Assembly (NCBI GenBank): GCA_002256395.1 | Contig: NKJG01000003.1 | Location: 496,001-560,000, forward strand | Direction of reading: 5' to 3' | Source of the DNA: Bacteroidetes bacterium B1(2017) | GTDB lineage: Bacteria > Bacteroidota > Bacteroidia > UKL13-3 | Length of the DNA: 64,000 bases | Shown: in pieces, positions 51,315-60,581 of the stretch | How the letters are laid out: every line of letters begins with the position of its first letter | How positions within the stretch are numbered: the stretch's first letter is position 1 | The notes under the pieces: generated by a model | What the model was told of the DNA's origin: nothing | Seen by the model: the letters and a program-made list of their open reading frames with translations, nothing else | Database searches by the model: none | Made by a program: the position numbers and the translations under genes

Positions 51315-53033
51315 ATGAACAAACTACTCCAACTTAGTAGCATTATTATCTTATTGATTTCTTTGGGAGCTTGCCAACAAACCCCCACACGAAACAATTC
51401 TGCAAAACCATTTGATGCCATTTATTATGGAGGAGATATACTGACCATGGAAGGCGATAGCCCTAGTTATGCTGAATCTATTGGCGTAAAAGATGGAAAA
51501 ATAGTTTTTGTGGGAACAAAATTGGATGCCGAAAAATATAGAGGTGATAATACGTTGATGAATGATTTAAATGGCAAAACCCTTGTGCCAGGATTTGTTG
51601 ATGGTCATTGCCATTTCTTTGCATTTGGTTCCCAGGCAATATCTGCCAATTTACTTGCTGCCCCAGATGGTAAGTGCAATACAATAGACGATATTTTAAC
51701 TGAACTCAAAACATGGTATAAAAAAAATGGCACCGACAAAACTCAAGGATGGATTTTTGGAATTGGCTTTGATGATGCTGTGCTTAAAGAGAAACGTTTT
51801 CCAACAAAAGATGATTTAGATAAAGTTTCGAAAGATTTACCCATTATGGTCACCCATATATCGGGTCATTTTTGTAGTGTTAATTCAAAAGGATTGGAAC
51901 TATTGGGAATAAACGCAAATACAAAGCAACCTGATGGCGGAGTTATAAGAAGAGTGAAAGGTAGTAAGGAACCCAATGGTGTTTTAGAGGAGTTGGCAGC
52001 CATACCACATATGATGAAATTAATAACACCCAAAACGAAAGAATTAAGCGACATCTATTTAGATGCTGGTCAAAAAATGGCTGTGAGCTATGGATATACA
52101 ACTGCTAACGAAGGTAGGGCTATGGGTAATCATGAATTAATGGCTGATTATGCTACCCGAGGTAAAATGTACATTGATGTAAATTCATGGATTGACTATT
52201 CTGCTTCTCAGTATATGAAAAGTGAATGGTATGGAAGGGAGTATAAAAATCATTACAGGATTGCGGGTTTAAAATTAACATTAGACGGTTCGCCACAAGG
52301 AAGAACTGCTTATCGAACCATACCATATTTACTTCCGCCAGATGGTCAGAAGCATGGATATAAAGGCTATCCAGCAATTCCAAACGACAAGGATGTTGAG
52401 AAAATAGTGGATAGTGCTTTTGCCAATAACTGGCAATTAAAAGTGCATTGCAATGGCGATGCCGCGGCCGACCAATTGTTTAGAGCGCTAAATAAATCTA
52501 TTGCTAAATATGGTAATAAGGATAGAAGAACAATATTAATTCATGGCCAATTAATTCGTATGGATCAGTTGGATAGTTTAAAGAAATATGATTTGGTAGG
52601 TTCCTTCTTTCCTATGCATACTTTTTATTGGGGCGACTGGTATAAGGAAATAATCGGACCTGAAAAAGCGCAACAAATAAGCCCTGTTCAATCTGCCTTA
52701 AAAAAAGGAATACGTGTTACAACCCATACAGATGCACCTGTTGCCTTGCCTAATTTAATGATGATCATGTGGACTGCCGTAAACCGCCAAAGTAGAAGCG
52801 GTGCAATAATAGGAGCTGATGAAAAATTAAGCACTTATGAAGCTTTAAAATCTATTACCTGTTGGAGTGCAGAACAGTTTTATGAAGAAGCCCAAAAAGG
52901 TACACTTACGGCAGGTAAATTGGCAGATATGGTAGTGCTAGATAAAAATCCATTGAAAATTAATCCAATGGAATTGAAAGATATTGTCGTATTGGAAACT
53001 ATTAAAGAAGGAAAGAGGGTTTTTAAGAAGTAG
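51315..53033 (+). CDS. Amidohydrolase (YtcJ-like) lipoprotein
   Basis: 572 residues from the ATG at 51315, chosen because it gives a lipoprotein signal (MNKLLQLSSIIILLISLGAC, Cys20); the upstream ATG at 51264 would bury it. Amidohydrolase_3 fold: metal ligands HxH in VDGHCHFF (residues ~100-107), THISGHFCS, KVHCNGDAAADQLF, ILIHGQLIR and the Asp in TTHTDAP. These enzymes hydrolyse N-acyl or amide bonds of small molecules; the substrate is not predictable. Probably anchored in a membrane facing the periplasm. Confidence 0.87.
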   Translation: MNKLLQLSSIIILLISLGACQQTPTRNNSAKPFDAIYYGGDILTMEGDSPSYAESIGVKDGKIVFVGTKLDAEKYRGDNTLMNDLNGKTLVPGFVDGHCHFFAFGSQAISANLLAAPDGKCNTIDDILTELKTWYKKNGTDKTQGWIFGIGFDDAVLKEKRFPTKDDLDKVSKDLPIMVTHISGHFCSVNSKGLELLGINANTKQPDGGVIRRVKGSKEPNGVLEELAAIPHMMKLITPKTKELSDIYLDAGQKMAVSYGYTTANEGRAMGNHELMADYATRGKMYIDVNSWIDYSASQYMKSEWYGREYKNHYRIAGLKLTLDGSPQGRTAYRTIPYLLPPDGQKHGYKGYPAIPNDKDVEKIVDSAFANNWQLKVHCNGDAAADQLFRALNKSIAKYGNKDRRTILIHGQLIRMDQLDSLKKYDLVGSFFPMHTFYWGDWYKEIIGPEKAQQISPVQSALKKGIRVTTHTDAPVALPNLMMIMWTAVNRQSRSGAIIGADEKLSTYEALKSITCWSAEQFYEEAQKGTLTAGKLADMVVLDKNPLKINPMELKDIVVLETIKEGKRVFKK

Positions 53034-53088
53034 AAAGAGTAACAGAAACAGAAAGAGATTTTTACTCTTTCCCTTTCCCTTTCTCTTT
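53034..53088. repeat. Purine/pyrimidine imperfect hairpin after the amidohydrolase
   Basis: AAAGAGTAACAGAAACAGAA AGAG (53034-53057) begins on the base after the stop codon and pairs imperfectly (19 of 24) with CTCTTTCCCTTTCCCTTTCT CTTT (53065-53088). It may act as a terminator despite lacking a T run. Confidence 0.5.
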
Positions 53089-53155
53089 AATACGCATTGA
53101 AAAGTAGGGTTCTGTGGCTTACATTTGTTTTACAAGGCATAAACTCTTAGCAACA

Positions 53156-53710
53156 ATGACATTCTTTCTAAAACTAAAACACTGGCAACTATTTGGCTTA
53201 TTATTGGGCATTCCTATGCTCTTTCAATTTGTAACTGTGAGTACATTTATTAAAAGTGAGAATATTCTAACGTTGCTTTCAATCCTTTCTGTGGTAATGG
53301 TTATTACCATGTGCATTTTCCTTGCTTGGTTCTATTCCCTTGGAACAAATCTTCATAAAAAATTACCACCAACAGTTTCCATGAATTTAACTTTATTTAA
53401 AATCTTATTACTCTTTCCATTACTATACTTGGTGTCTATTACTGTTTTTATGCTTACCATGCTACCTACATTAGGGGTTGGTAGCAGACCTAATTTCTTG
53501 CCATTTTCTGCCATTTTTGTGGTACATTTTTTCTCCATGTTTTGTATTTTTTACTGCCTATACTTCAATGCAAAAGCATTGAAATCTGTAGAATGGCAAA
53601 AGCCCGTTACATTTGGTGATTTTGCTGGAGAGTTCTTTTTAATTTGGTTTTTCCCAATTGGAGTTTGGATCCTACAGCCAAGAATAAATGAACTATTTAA
53701 GGAAGATTAA
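53156..53710 (+). CDS. Hypothetical membrane protein
   Basis: 184 residues from the ATG at 53156 (MTFFLKLKHWQLFGLL); an upstream in-frame GTG at 53114 would add 14 residues. Four hydrophobic helices (about 14-35, 43-65, 85-108, 118-145) and a C-terminal FFPIGVWILQPRINELF, where the PIGVW-x-LQP-x-IN end is a known feature of small Bacteroidota membrane proteins. No catalytic motif. The same repeat type as at 53034 follows its stop. Confidence 0.68.
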   Translation: MTFFLKLKHWQLFGLLLGIPMLFQFVTVSTFIKSENILTLLSILSVVMVITMCIFLAWFYSLGTNLHKKLPPTVSMNLTLFKILLLFPLLYLVSITVFMLTMLPTLGVGSRPNFLPFSAIFVVHFFSMFCIFYCLYFNAKALKSVEWQKPVTFGDFAGEFFLIWFFPIGVWILQPRINELFKED

Positions 53711-53775
53711 AGTAAAAGAAACAGAAACAGAAAGAGATTTTTACTCTTTCCCTTTCACTTTCTCTTTCTTTCTTC
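53711..53775. repeat. Second purine/pyrimidine hairpin, overlapping the GSCFA gene end
   Basis: AAGAAACAGAAACAGAAAGA G, then TACTCTTTCCCTTTCACTTT CTCTTTC. It sits directly behind the membrane-protein stop and its right arm encodes, on the minus strand, the final ERKRK of the GSCFA protein. Confidence 0.6.
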
Positions 53776-54708
53776 CAATCTCCCTTCCACCTCCAAACTC
53801 TTCTCCTGAATATACTTTTTAAACTTAACAAATTCCTCACTGCCTTCATGCAAAGGTCTATGCAAAAGTGCTTGGTTTAAGTGTGCAATATCATTTAGTA
53901 AAGGCAAAGAATTTGGTTCAATGCAATGCGTTTTAAATTGTTCCCATACATAATCAATGGCTTGTTGGTTTGGGTGTGCCATATCTGGGCCATAAAAGCG
54001 GTAGTCTCTTAGTTCGTCTTGAACCAACTCAAAGGCAGGGAAATAATAACTTGTTGGGAATAGTTGCTGCAATTGGTTCAGGGCAAGAAACAGAACAGAT
54101 TTGCTAAGGTTGTTTTGGTGCAAACCATCTTTGCTATACTTAACCGGACTTATGCTCCATATAATTTTTAAGTCTTTGTTTTGGTTCAACAAAGTAGTTA
54201 AAAGTGGAGTGTAAAGCGCTACAATTTCTTCTACACGTAAGAGGCGTTTTGTAAATTGATTGGCTGGTACCTTATGGCAATTGGCTACAATTTGTTTGCT
54301 TGTATTTAACTCGTATACCCAGGCCGAACCCCAAGTGAGTAGGAGGTAATTGGCCTCTGAAAGAGCTTTGTTTGCCTCTTGTAGCGAGTTCGTAATTTCT
54401 TGTTCTATTTGTGCTTTGTTGGGGTTAGAGAATTGCCCATGGTGACTCCAGCTATGGAACAAACCTTGGTTTTCTATAAGTTGTTCTTGCGCATGAAAGG
54501 AGCTAGGGTTTATATACTGAGCCAAAGCCTGAGCCATACTAGCAGGGTTAAACAAAATACCCGAAGGATTGAGGCAAAGATTAAACCGGTGGTTTTGCAG
54601 AAGCTGGCCAATGTTTTGTGCAAAGCAAGAGCCCAAGGCAAATACCTTGTGGCTGTAAGCAATTGGCTGCTCAAGGGGCTTAAATGTATGTTCTAATCTA
54701 AACTGCAT
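53755..54708 (-). CDS. GSCFA family protein
   Basis: About 317 residues. The family signature is ALGSCFAQNIG (about residues 24-34) and NPSGILFNP (about 48-56), with WSHHGQFSN, LLLTWGSAWVYE and SPVKYSKDG further on. GSCFA proteins are thought to be SGNH-like hydrolases acting on carbohydrate or pectin derivatives. Start at the ATG at 54708 (MQFRLEHTF); a TTG at 54714 is an alternative. The C-terminus (GRLEERKRK) is encoded by a dispersed repeat. Divergent from the LruC gene. Confidence 0.83.
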   Translation of the reverse strand: MQFRLEHTFKPLEQPIAYSHKVFALGSCFAQNIGQLLQNHRFNLCLNPSGILFNPASMAQALAQYINPSSFHAQEQLIENQGLFHSWSHHGQFSNPNKAQIEQEITNSLQEANKALSEANYLLLTWGSAWVYELNTSKQIVANCHKVPANQFTKRLLRVEEIVALYTPLLTTLLNQNKDLKIIWSISPVKYSKDGLHQNNLSKSVLFLALNQLQQLFPTSYYFPAFELVQDELRDYRFYGPDMAHPNQQAIDYVWEQFKTHCIEPNSLPLLNDIAHLNQALLHRPLHEGSEEFVKFKKYIQEKSLEVEGRLEERKRK

Positions 54709-54785
54709 ACACAAAGGTAATTTTTTCTTGCCGTTTTGAACCCAAATTAATGAGCAAAGTTATAGGTTCTTTCAATAGTATTAAG

Positions 54786-54793
54786 TAGCTTTG
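54786..54793 (+). promoter_or_regulatory. Candidate -7 element of the first LruC gene
   Basis: TAGCTTTG matches TAnnTTTG exactly, 22 bases before the ATG at 54816. The -33 TTTG is not evident, so the call is tentative. Confidence 0.4.
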
Positions 54794-54815
54794 TTTAACC
54801 TTTAACTCTTATACT

Positions 54816-56840
54816 ATGAAGAGCATATACTCCCTTGTACTTGTTGCAGCCATTGGCTTTGCAGCGTGTAAAAAATCTGAAACCAATACAGGTTCAGGTA
54901 ACTCAACTATAAAAGATCCATCTAGTATGTTTGATATGGCCGTGCCCGATGGCTTTACCTATCAAAGTACCCGTAATTTTAATACCGAATTTTTGGTGCT
55001 GAATGCGCAGGATCAAGCGGTGAAAAATTGTGTAATAAGTTTATATACCGATGAGCCTGCCAATGGCGGTAAGCTTTTTGTAAAAGGTATTACCAATGCA
55101 CAGGGTATCTTTACCTGCAATGCTAAAACACCAAGTGCTTTAACTCATTTGGTTCTCAATTGTTCGTTCTTGGGTATACCAGAAAATATACTTATTCCTA
55201 ATCTTGGTTCGAACCAAAAGATTACGCTAGGAGGGAGCAAACCGCAGTTCTTAAAAACAACGGAAGCAAAGTATAGTTCTGGTGCACCCATTTTGCAAAA
55301 GGCAGGTTCTAAGTTTTCTAATAAATATTTGCCGCTGGGTTGGGATGTAAATGGAGTGCCAAATAATTTAGTTACACCAAGAGATGTGGTAAGCAACCAA
55401 ATGATTACTGATATTTGGAGTGCCTTGCCTCCAAGTGTTTCTGTAGCTACCAACCACCCAACTTGGTTAGACGATAATTTAAGTAAACGCACCCTCTTAA
55501 TAACTCAAACGGCAGATGTATTTGTTACCTTTTTAACAGAAGGTGCGGGTTTTAAAAATACCTTGTTTTACTATCGCTATAATAAAAATAATCCGCCTGC
55601 CACCGCTGCCGATATCGATTCATTATTTGTTGTTTACCCAAATGCTTCTTTAACAAACTCAGGTGGTGGATTAATAACCGGCGATAAGGTGTTTATTGGA
55701 AGGTTTGGTCCAGATACAGTTATTGCCTATGGTATAGCGGCTAATGGTTTTAATAGTGGCACAGGTACAATTAGCAATGGTATTAATTTGTATTATGCCA
55801 ATAAAAATTTTAACCCTGAACCTAGCACAGCGCTCAAGCAACATTTAGTGATGTTATACGATGCACCTAGTAAGAAATACATCATGGGTTTTGAAGATGT
55901 AGCTAGAACCGCATCGGGTTGCGACCATGATTTTAACGATGTATTGTTTTATACCACCAGTAATCCGGTAACAGCTATTTCAAATGATAGCATTATTAGT
56001 TTACCTGGCACAAGCGATGATGATGGCGATGGCGTGCCTAATGTGGATGATGAATATCCAACTGATCCAGCACGTGCCTTTAACAATTATTTCCCGGCAC
56101 AAAACCAATATGCCTCTGTGGCATTTGAAGACCTTTGGCCTTGGTATGGCGATTACGATTTAAATGATGTGGTGGTTGATTTTAATTATAAAGTTGTAAC
56201 CAATGCCAGCAACCAAGTAAAGGATGTAAATGCAAAATATACCTTGCGTGCCAGTGGCGGACAAATACAAACAACCTTTGCAGTGCAGTTTCCAACCCTT
56301 GCCTCTAATATTACAAGTTTAACAGGAGCCAGTTTAGAAGCGGGACAAACAAGTGCCGTATTAAAAGTGTTTCCAAACATACGCTCGGTTCAGCCCCGCT
56401 GGAACACCGTGCCCGGCGAAGCCTATGCCGATTCTGTGAAGGTAGAAGCGAACTTTACCTTGCTGAGCCCAATTGCACTTTCTACATTTGGACTAAACGA
56501 GTATAACCCATTTATTTGGGGCAACTCTGATGGAGCTAATAGAGGCATGGAAATTCACTTGCCAGGTAAACTCCCTACACCCTTAGCCAACGATTCTAAT
56601 TTTAGCACAGGCGACGATAGAACATCTGTGGCTCAGAATAAGTATTACTTAAGTAAAGATAATTTGCCTTGGGCCATACTTACCCCAGAGCGCTTTGAAT
56701 ACCCAATAGAAAAAGCAGATATTGTTACAGCTCATTTAAAGTTTGGCCAGTGGGCACAAAGTGCTGGCGCAACCTACACCGATTGGTATAAGAATTTAAG
56801 TGGGTATAGAAACACGTCTAAGATATATAAGAAACCATAG
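54816..56840 (+). CDS. LruC-domain lipoprotein 1
   Basis: 674 residues. Lipoprotein signal (MKSIYSLVLVAAIGFAAC, Cys18). Middle part about 225-390 is DUF4114-like (VFVTFLTEGAGFKN, YIMGFEDVARTASGCDHDF). A Ca-type acidic turn DDDGDGVPNVDDEYPTDPA at about 400-418 precedes the LruC domain (VAFEDLWPWYGDYDLNDVVV onward to ~660, ending SGYRNTSKIYK). LruC proteins are surface lipoproteins described first in Leptospira; function in Bacteroidota is unknown. It is a paralogue of the gene at 57295, which has the same C-terminal domain. Confidence 0.83.
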   Translation: MKSIYSLVLVAAIGFAACKKSETNTGSGNSTIKDPSSMFDMAVPDGFTYQSTRNFNTEFLVLNAQDQAVKNCVISLYTDEPANGGKLFVKGITNAQGIFTCNAKTPSALTHLVLNCSFLGIPENILIPNLGSNQKITLGGSKPQFLKTTEAKYSSGAPILQKAGSKFSNKYLPLGWDVNGVPNNLVTPRDVVSNQMITDIWSALPPSVSVATNHPTWLDDNLSKRTLLITQTADVFVTFLTEGAGFKNTLFYYRYNKNNPPATAADIDSLFVVYPNASLTNSGGGLITGDKVFIGRFGPDTVIAYGIAANGFNSGTGTISNGINLYYANKNFNPEPSTALKQHLVMLYDAPSKKYIMGFEDVARTASGCDHDFNDVLFYTTSNPVTAISNDSIISLPGTSDDDGDGVPNVDDEYPTDPARAFNNYFPAQNQYASVAFEDLWPWYGDYDLNDVVVDFNYKVVTNASNQVKDVNAKYTLRASGGQIQTTFAVQFPTLASNITSLTGASLEAGQTSAVLKVFPNIRSVQPRWNTVPGEAYADSVKVEANFTLLSPIALSTFGLNEYNPFIWGNSDGANRGMEIHLPGKLPTPLANDSNFSTGDDRTSVAQNKYYLSKDNLPWAILTPERFEYPIEKADIVTAHLKFGQWAQSAGATYTDWYKNLSGYRNTSKIYKKP

Positions 56841-56989
56841 GCTCATTCCTAAAATTAGAATGATAGTTTTATTCTGAAACAAAAAAGTATAAGCCTATAT
56901 CTATAAATCAAGCACTTAGGCATTGGCACGCTGCTTGTAATGTATAGAGTAGGTTTCTGCATAGAGGTATGCAGTAGGTTTTCATGGCT

Positions 56990-57027
56990 AGCCCCGTTGA
57001 AGAAATTCAGCGGGGCTTATTTTTTTT
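56990..57027 (+). terminator. Terminator after LruC gene 1
   Basis: AGCCCCG (56990-56996) pairs with CGGGGCT (57011-57017), followed by TATTTTTTTT. It lies 150 bases after the stop; a smaller CTGCATAGAGGTATGCAG hairpin precedes it. Confidence 0.75.
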
Positions 57028-57030
57028 AAA

Positions 57031-57135
57031 GACGGCTCCTGGCTACTGGCCTCTGGCACTTTATATTATCCCTAGCAACCAGCGACCAGTCAACCAGCGA
57101 CCAGCAAACAGCAAACAGCGACCAGCGACCTTCCC
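57031..57135. repeat. CTGGC and (CCAGCGA)n dispersed repeats
   Basis: GGCTCCTGGCTACTGGCCTC is followed by AACCAGCGACCAGTCAACCA and GCAAACAGCGACCAGCGACC. Same composite as at 61441-61530. The rest of the gap (57136-57294) is AT-rich without a gene. Confidence 0.65.
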
Positions 57136-57294
57136 ATACCCCAACTCCCACACCAATTGTAAAACCTAATTAGGATTGTTTGGTTCAAAATGGGATTGAA
57201 ATTTACCCGTGCCAAAAAGTAAAGTTGTTGTTTATTAGTGTTTTATGAGTTTGGCTCAATAGGTGCAATAGAATGGCAACACCAAATTAACACC

Positions 57295-59448
57295 ATGAAT
57301 AAATTAATTATCTTAGCAGTTGCCGCCGGTTTAACGGTAACTTCTTGTAAAAAAGGATTAGAAGAAAAATTTTCGGAAGCTCAACAAGCTAATTCAAGCA
57401 CTTTAGTAAGTGCAAACAAAATGAGCGATATTAAAGTACCTGCTGGTTTTAAGTGGGAAACTTCAAGAGACGTACAAGTTAAAATAGCTTCTACCGATGC
57501 TCGTTTTGGAAACACACTACATAATATTACTGTATATAGTGCCGACCCGAATCAAGGTGGTATTAAATTGGCAGAAGGTGCTGTTTCTACTAGCACTCCA
57601 TTTGAAGCTACTATTAGCACTGCAAATACATTAAAAGAATACTATATCGTAAAAGTTGCTCCAGACCAATCAAAGGTTATGGAAAAAATTGCCATTTCTG
57701 GTAACAATGCCCAAACAACTATGAGCGTTGCAACTGCACCTGTTAAATTAGGTAAAACTAGCGGTGGTCCAGATTGCTCAACTGGTTGTACTCAAACCAT
57801 TACCTCAAACAACACCAATTTAAATGTAAATAACGGTGATGTTATTTGTGTAACAGGAAGCAATATTACCATTGGCTTTAATGCAAATGGAGGTACCATT
57901 CGTATATGTGGATCAAACGTAACTGTAACCAATGCAAACTTAAATAATAGCTCAACTTTAATAGTAACGAGCACTGGTAGCGCATCGTTTAATAACTTGA
58001 ACCAAAACGGTACTAGCACAACTTTTACTAACTATGGTACAGTTTCTATGAGCAGCTCTTTCTCTCCAGGTGGAACTGTAACTAACAACGGAACAATTAC
58101 TACTACAGGCGACTATAACTTAAACTCACAAAGTCAAGAAGTAAACAATGGTACTATTAATGTTGGTCAAAGTATGAACATTAATGGTAATACTAGCATG
58201 ACCAATAATGGCAGTATTGTAACCAACCAAGATTGTAAAGTAAACGGAACTGGATTGTTAATTAACAACTGTAACCTTTGGTCGAAACGTGAGTTTCATA
58301 ATAACGGAACAACTAGAAACTACTCTTTAATTAAAGTAGACGCTGAATCGAAAATTAACGGTGGTTCTGAATTAGGATTATATAGTGGAGCAATGTTCTT
58401 AACCTACGATATGACCATTAACGGAACAGTTAAAGGATATGGATCAACCTCATTGGTAAAAGTAACTCACGATACACGTATAAACGGTGGAGGTTCTGTA
58501 ATTAACGCCTTACAATATTGCGATGTAAACGGAATAGAAACTAACCATGGAACAATTGGAAGTGGAGCAGCATTGGGTTGTGGTTTATACATACCAGTTA
58601 CAGCTTGTAATAGTGTTGGAAACGGTACAGCACCAATAACAGATACAGATGGTGATGGCGTAGCAGATTCTGGCGATGCATACCCAACTGATCCTAACAA
58701 AGCATACAATAATGCTTACGGTACAGCTACAGTTGCATTTGAAGATTTATATCCATACAAAGGCGATTATGATTTGAATGATGTGGTTGTTAATTATAAC
58801 TATAATGTAGTAACCAATGCAGCTAACAAAGTAGTAAGAGTAGAAGCAACCTATGTATTGCGTGCAACAGGTGGAAGTTACGAAAACGGATTTGCCGTTC
58901 AGTTCCCAATCAATCGTTCGCAAGTAAGTGGCTTAACTGGTGCTACACTAGAAGCTGGTCAAAGCAAAGCAGTAGTAGTTCTATTTAACAATATGCGTTC
59001 TGAAATGGCTACTTGGAATACAATTTCTGGACAACCTACAAGCGCTAACGTTACCTACACTGTTGCCTTCAACGTAACTGGTTTACCAACTCTTGTAAGC
59101 TTTGGCCTAGGATCATACAACCCATTTATTTGGAATAACACTGCAGGTTTTGGAAGAGGATACGAAGTTCATTTACCTGGCAAATTGCCTACAGATTTAG
59201 CTAACACTAGCTTATTTGGAACTGGCGACGATGCAAGTAATTTAGGAACTGGCGATACTTATGTAAGCAGCAATGGAAGATACCCTTGGGCTATTAACAC
59301 TCCTGCAAACTTTAGCTATCCAAAAGAAAAAGCCGATATAAACACTGCCTATACCAAGTTTGCTTCTTGGGTAACTAGTGGCGGTGCACAATATGCAGAT
59401 TGGTATACCAACGGAACAGGTTACCGCAACGCTGCAAACATCTATTAA
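57295..59448 (+). CDS. LruC-domain lipoprotein 2
   Basis: 717 residues from the ATG at 57295, chosen because it gives a lipoprotein signal (MNKLIILAVAAGLTVTSC, Cys18); the in-frame start at 57238 adds 19 unlikely residues. Residues about 155-440 are a long Asn/Thr/Gly-rich repeat region (NNGTINVGQSMNINGNTS, NNGSIVTNQDCKVNGTG), probably a beta-helix. DTDGDGVADSGDAYPTDP at about 460-477 precedes the LruC domain (VAFEDLYPYKGDYDLNDVVV to the end GTGYRNAANIY). Paralogous to the preceding gene in its C-terminal half; a surface role is likely. Confidence 0.84.
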   Translation: MNKLIILAVAAGLTVTSCKKGLEEKFSEAQQANSSTLVSANKMSDIKVPAGFKWETSRDVQVKIASTDARFGNTLHNITVYSADPNQGGIKLAEGAVSTSTPFEATISTANTLKEYYIVKVAPDQSKVMEKIAISGNNAQTTMSVATAPVKLGKTSGGPDCSTGCTQTITSNNTNLNVNNGDVICVTGSNITIGFNANGGTIRICGSNVTVTNANLNNSSTLIVTSTGSASFNNLNQNGTSTTFTNYGTVSMSSSFSPGGTVTNNGTITTTGDYNLNSQSQEVNNGTINVGQSMNINGNTSMTNNGSIVTNQDCKVNGTGLLINNCNLWSKREFHNNGTTRNYSLIKVDAESKINGGSELGLYSGAMFLTYDMTINGTVKGYGSTSLVKVTHDTRINGGGSVINALQYCDVNGIETNHGTIGSGAALGCGLYIPVTACNSVGNGTAPITDTDGDGVADSGDAYPTDPNKAYNNAYGTATVAFEDLYPYKGDYDLNDVVVNYNYNVVTNAANKVVRVEATYVLRATGGSYENGFAVQFPINRSQVSGLTGATLEAGQSKAVVVLFNNMRSEMATWNTISGQPTSANVTYTVAFNVTGLPTLVSFGLGSYNPFIWNNTAGFGRGYEVHLPGKLPTDLANTSLFGTGDDASNLGTGDTYVSSNGRYPWAINTPANFSYPKEKADINTAYTKFASWVTSGGAQYADWYTNGTGYRNAANIY

Positions 59449-59519
59449 GAAACCAACGGCTCTGTGCCAATCTTTACAAATAAACCAAAGGCTTCGGCCA
59501 ACCTTTACACAATAAAATT

Positions 59520-59550
59520 CCCCGGCTTCATGGTGTGGCCGGGGTTTTTT
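59520..59550 (+). terminator. Terminator after LruC gene 2
   Basis: CCCCGGC (59520-59526) and GCCGGGG (59538-59544) form a GC-rich stem, followed by TTTTTT. Confidence 0.85.
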
Positions 59551-59579
59551 ATGTTTAGTGGGTTTCGGTTTGAACCAAA

Positions 59580-59616
59580 AAAAAAGTCTAGCTATAAATT
59601 ATAGCTAGACTTTTTA
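59580..59616. terminator. Bidirectional terminator between convergent genes
   Basis: AGTCTAGCTAT (59585-59595) and ATAGCTAGACT (59601-59611) form a perfect stem with A-run before and T-run after, so it can work on both strands. It lies 19 bases downstream of the UspA stop on the minus strand. Confidence 0.75.
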
Positions 59617-59634
59617 GTTTTAAAGAGAAGGTGA

Positions 59635-60516
59635 TTAAATCACAAACTCACTCTTATACATTTCGTAATGTGGGTTCACACAAAAAATGGGAACATTACC
59701 TGCATCATTTACAATTTGCTGAGCGTAAGTTTCTATGATGTATTCACGAATAGATTTGTCGTTTTCTTGTTGCGTCATAATCATAATTAAATCGGCCATT
59801 TTGGTTTCGGCAAATTCAAGTGTGGTACGTGCAAAGTCTGAATCGTTTTCAAGAATTGTTTCGGTATGCTTTACTCCGCTTTCATCAAAGATGTTTTGAA
59901 TCTGACGAAGGTTAGCAGCCAATTTATTATCTAAGAATTCATCGCCTACTTTGTAGGTTAACACATGTATGGTTGAGTTATACGATTTACCTAAATGAAT
60001 AGCCCATTTCATCTTTTGCTTAGATTCTTTAGATAGGTCTAAAGGAAACACAATATTCTTGTAGGCATTTGGGTTTTTATCTGTTTTAACTACAATAACA
60101 GGCATGGTACTATAGCTAATAACTCTACCGGCATTACTTCCAATTACACGCTCTACGCCGCTAGCACCGTGAGTTCCCATAATTACGCAATCGCAACCAT
60201 ATTCTTCGGCCGTTTCAATTACGGTTTTATAAATCTTACCTGTTCTAACATCGGTTTTACATTGAATGCCATACTTAACATTAATTTCTGCCGCTTTGTC
60301 TTTCAGTCTACCCAATAAAGCTTCTTTGGCTAAATTATCTTTGGTTTCGTTTTTACTAAAGCTAAAGATATTGCTTAAGAAATCTTCTTCTAAAATACTT
60401 AACAACACAAGGTCGTTATCAAAATGTTTTGCTAATTGCGCAGCATGTGCAAGAGCGTTTAATGAGATTTCAGAGAAATCTACTGGAACTAACATGATGT
60501 TTTTTTTCTTTTCCAT
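59635..60516 (-). CDS. Tandem universal stress protein (UspA family)
   Basis: 293 residues, two UspA domains. Domain 1 (about 1-148) keeps the ATP-binding signature MGTHGASGVERVIGSNAGRV and VPVDFSEISLNALAHAA. Domain 2 (about 150-285; KNIVFPLDLSKESKQKMKWA) lacks the glycine signature, having TQQENDKSIREYIIETYAQQ instead, and is probably not nucleotide-binding. Such tandem Usp proteins occur widely in Bacteroidota. Cytoplasmic; exact role unknown. Confidence 0.9.
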   Translation of the reverse strand: MEKKKNIMLVPVDFSEISLNALAHAAQLAKHFDNDLVLLSILEEDFLSNIFSFSKNETKDNLAKEALLGRLKDKAAEINVKYGIQCKTDVRTGKIYKTVIETAEEYGCDCVIMGTHGASGVERVIGSNAGRVISYSTMPVIVVKTDKNPNAYKNIVFPLDLSKESKQKMKWAIHLGKSYNSTIHVLTYKVGDEFLDNKLAANLRQIQNIFDESGVKHTETILENDSDFARTTLEFAETKMADLIMIMTQQENDKSIREYIIETYAQQIVNDAGNVPIFCVNPHYEMYKSEFVI

Positions 60517-60581
60517 TTGAGAAGTGTAGTTTTGTTTACAAAGGTAATTGTTTTACTTAGCAGTGCCTACAATTATAAAAA

